The translations under genes were made by a program, and so were the position numbers. A stretch of 64,000 bases of DNA, from the NCBI GenBank assembly GCA_027307115.1, contig DAHUXN010000007.1, positions 1 to 64,000 on the forward strand. Direction: 5' to 3'. Position 1 is the first letter of the stretch. Every line of letters begins with the position of its first letter. The stretch comes from Acidobacteriota bacterium (lineage in GTDB: Bacteria > Acidobacteriota > Terriglobia > Acidiferrales > UBA7541). The notes under the pieces were generated by a model that had not been told where the DNA came from, did not search any database, and worked only from the letters and a program-made list of their open reading frames with translations. Positions 63,713 through 64,000 of the stretch are shown piece by piece.

Positions 63713-64000
63713 TAGAAGTTCACCCGTAACGAGATATTCATCGTGCGCATGGACTTCACGCCTTGCACGCGGCCATACGTGAACGAATTCACGACAGTGG
63801 AAAGCCCTGAGAAATTTGGGGTGTTGGTCAGGTTTTGAACCTGCCAGGCAAGAGTCATGCGGCGCTGTTGGTCTTTGCCAAAGACCATGGATTTTGAGAG
63901 GCCTGCGTTGATGTTGAAGCTTCCCGGGCCGCAGATGGTGTTGCGCGAGGCATCGCCGAAGGTCCCGACGGGCGGAGCAACAAACGCCGACGTGTCGAAG
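63712..64000 (-). CDS. C-terminus of a TonB-dependent (Oar-like) outer-membrane receptor, partial
   Basis: This is the 3' end of a gene that continues beyond the window. About 95 codons are visible. The last residues read MNISLRVNF, a terminal beta-strand ending in Phe, as needed for BAM-dependent outer-membrane insertion. Earlier strands have WQVQNLTNTPNFSG and SFNINAGLSKSMVFGKDQQRR. The pattern of GDASRNTICGPGSFNIN followed by an N-x-x-N-x-PNF segment is that of large Acidobacterial carboxypeptidase-regulatory-domain TonB-dependent receptors. The stop TAA shares its last A with the ATG of the VWFA gene. Ligand unknown. Confidence 0.82.
   Translation of the reverse strand, partial: FDTSAFVAPPVGTFGDASRNTICGPGSFNINAGLSKSMVFGKDQQRRMTLAWQVQNLTNTPNFSGLSTVVNSFTYGRVQGVKSMRTMNISLRVNF

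Noticed and set aside
1-64000. CRISPR arrays, insertion sequences, integrases, tRNA and rRNA genes
   Set aside because: No regularly spaced repeats, transposase or integrase motifs, or tRNA T-loop patterns with matching stems were found by reading both strands.

Overview
The window looks like chromosomal DNA from an Acidobacteriota bacterium, probably class Terriglobia/Acidobacteriia. The evidence is G+C-rich coding sequence, two adjacent ADOP-type permeases behind a PadR regulator, a VWFA-related protein of the acidobacterial type coupled to an Oar-like TonB-dependent receptor, and many exported peptidases. I see no plasmid, phage or insertion-sequence genes, no tRNA or rRNA, and no CRISPR array. 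The family assignments come from reading motifs, not from database searches.

Region 1 (1-16.8 kb) is mixed housekeeping and export. It holds a class III aminotransferase, a DmpA-type P1 peptidase, a flippase-like membrane protein, a secreted FG-GAP protein and lepA. Next comes the minus-strand operon sucC-sucD-ndk-DUF2905-xseA. A VOC protein is translationally coupled to trpD, an ABC-2 exporter pair follows, and a secreted M20 peptidase closes the region.

Region 2 (16.8-31 kb) is biosynthetic. A fused aroD-aroE gene is coupled to trpE and followed by trpG. An exported repeat protein, an AMMECR1 protein, pgsA, hflX and a TetR regulator follow. The compact operon fabZ-lpxA-lpxI-Gfo/Idh-TonB-like-miniORF-miaA runs on the minus strand, with 4-base stop/start overlaps at almost every junction. 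It makes the lipid A precursor and also carries a TonB-like protein with an unusual repeated N-terminus and a 31-residue membrane peptide.

Region 3 (31-47.5 kb) holds envelope and carbohydrate genes: DUF4126 and DUF2127 membrane proteins, an M13 peptidase, a processive family 2 glycosyltransferase, an MscS channel, a ROK kinase, a very large Asp-box/VPS10-like protein, an APC permease and a GH2 exo-glucosaminidase-like enzyme.

Region 4 (47.5-64 kb) starts with PadR and two ADOP permeases, the first with an internal 150-bp duplication. A two-component pair follows: a histidine kinase and an NtrC-type sigma-54 activator. Directly downstream, a good -24/-12 sigma-54 promoter leads to a secreted FecR/DUF6600 glycine-rich protein, so sensor, activator and probable target lie together. 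MurJ, the VWFA-related protein and the truncated TonB-dependent receptor end the window.

The most promising candidates for something undescribed are the lipid A operon's TonB-like protein plus its embedded mini-ORF, and the two-component/sigma-54/FecR-DUF6600 module.
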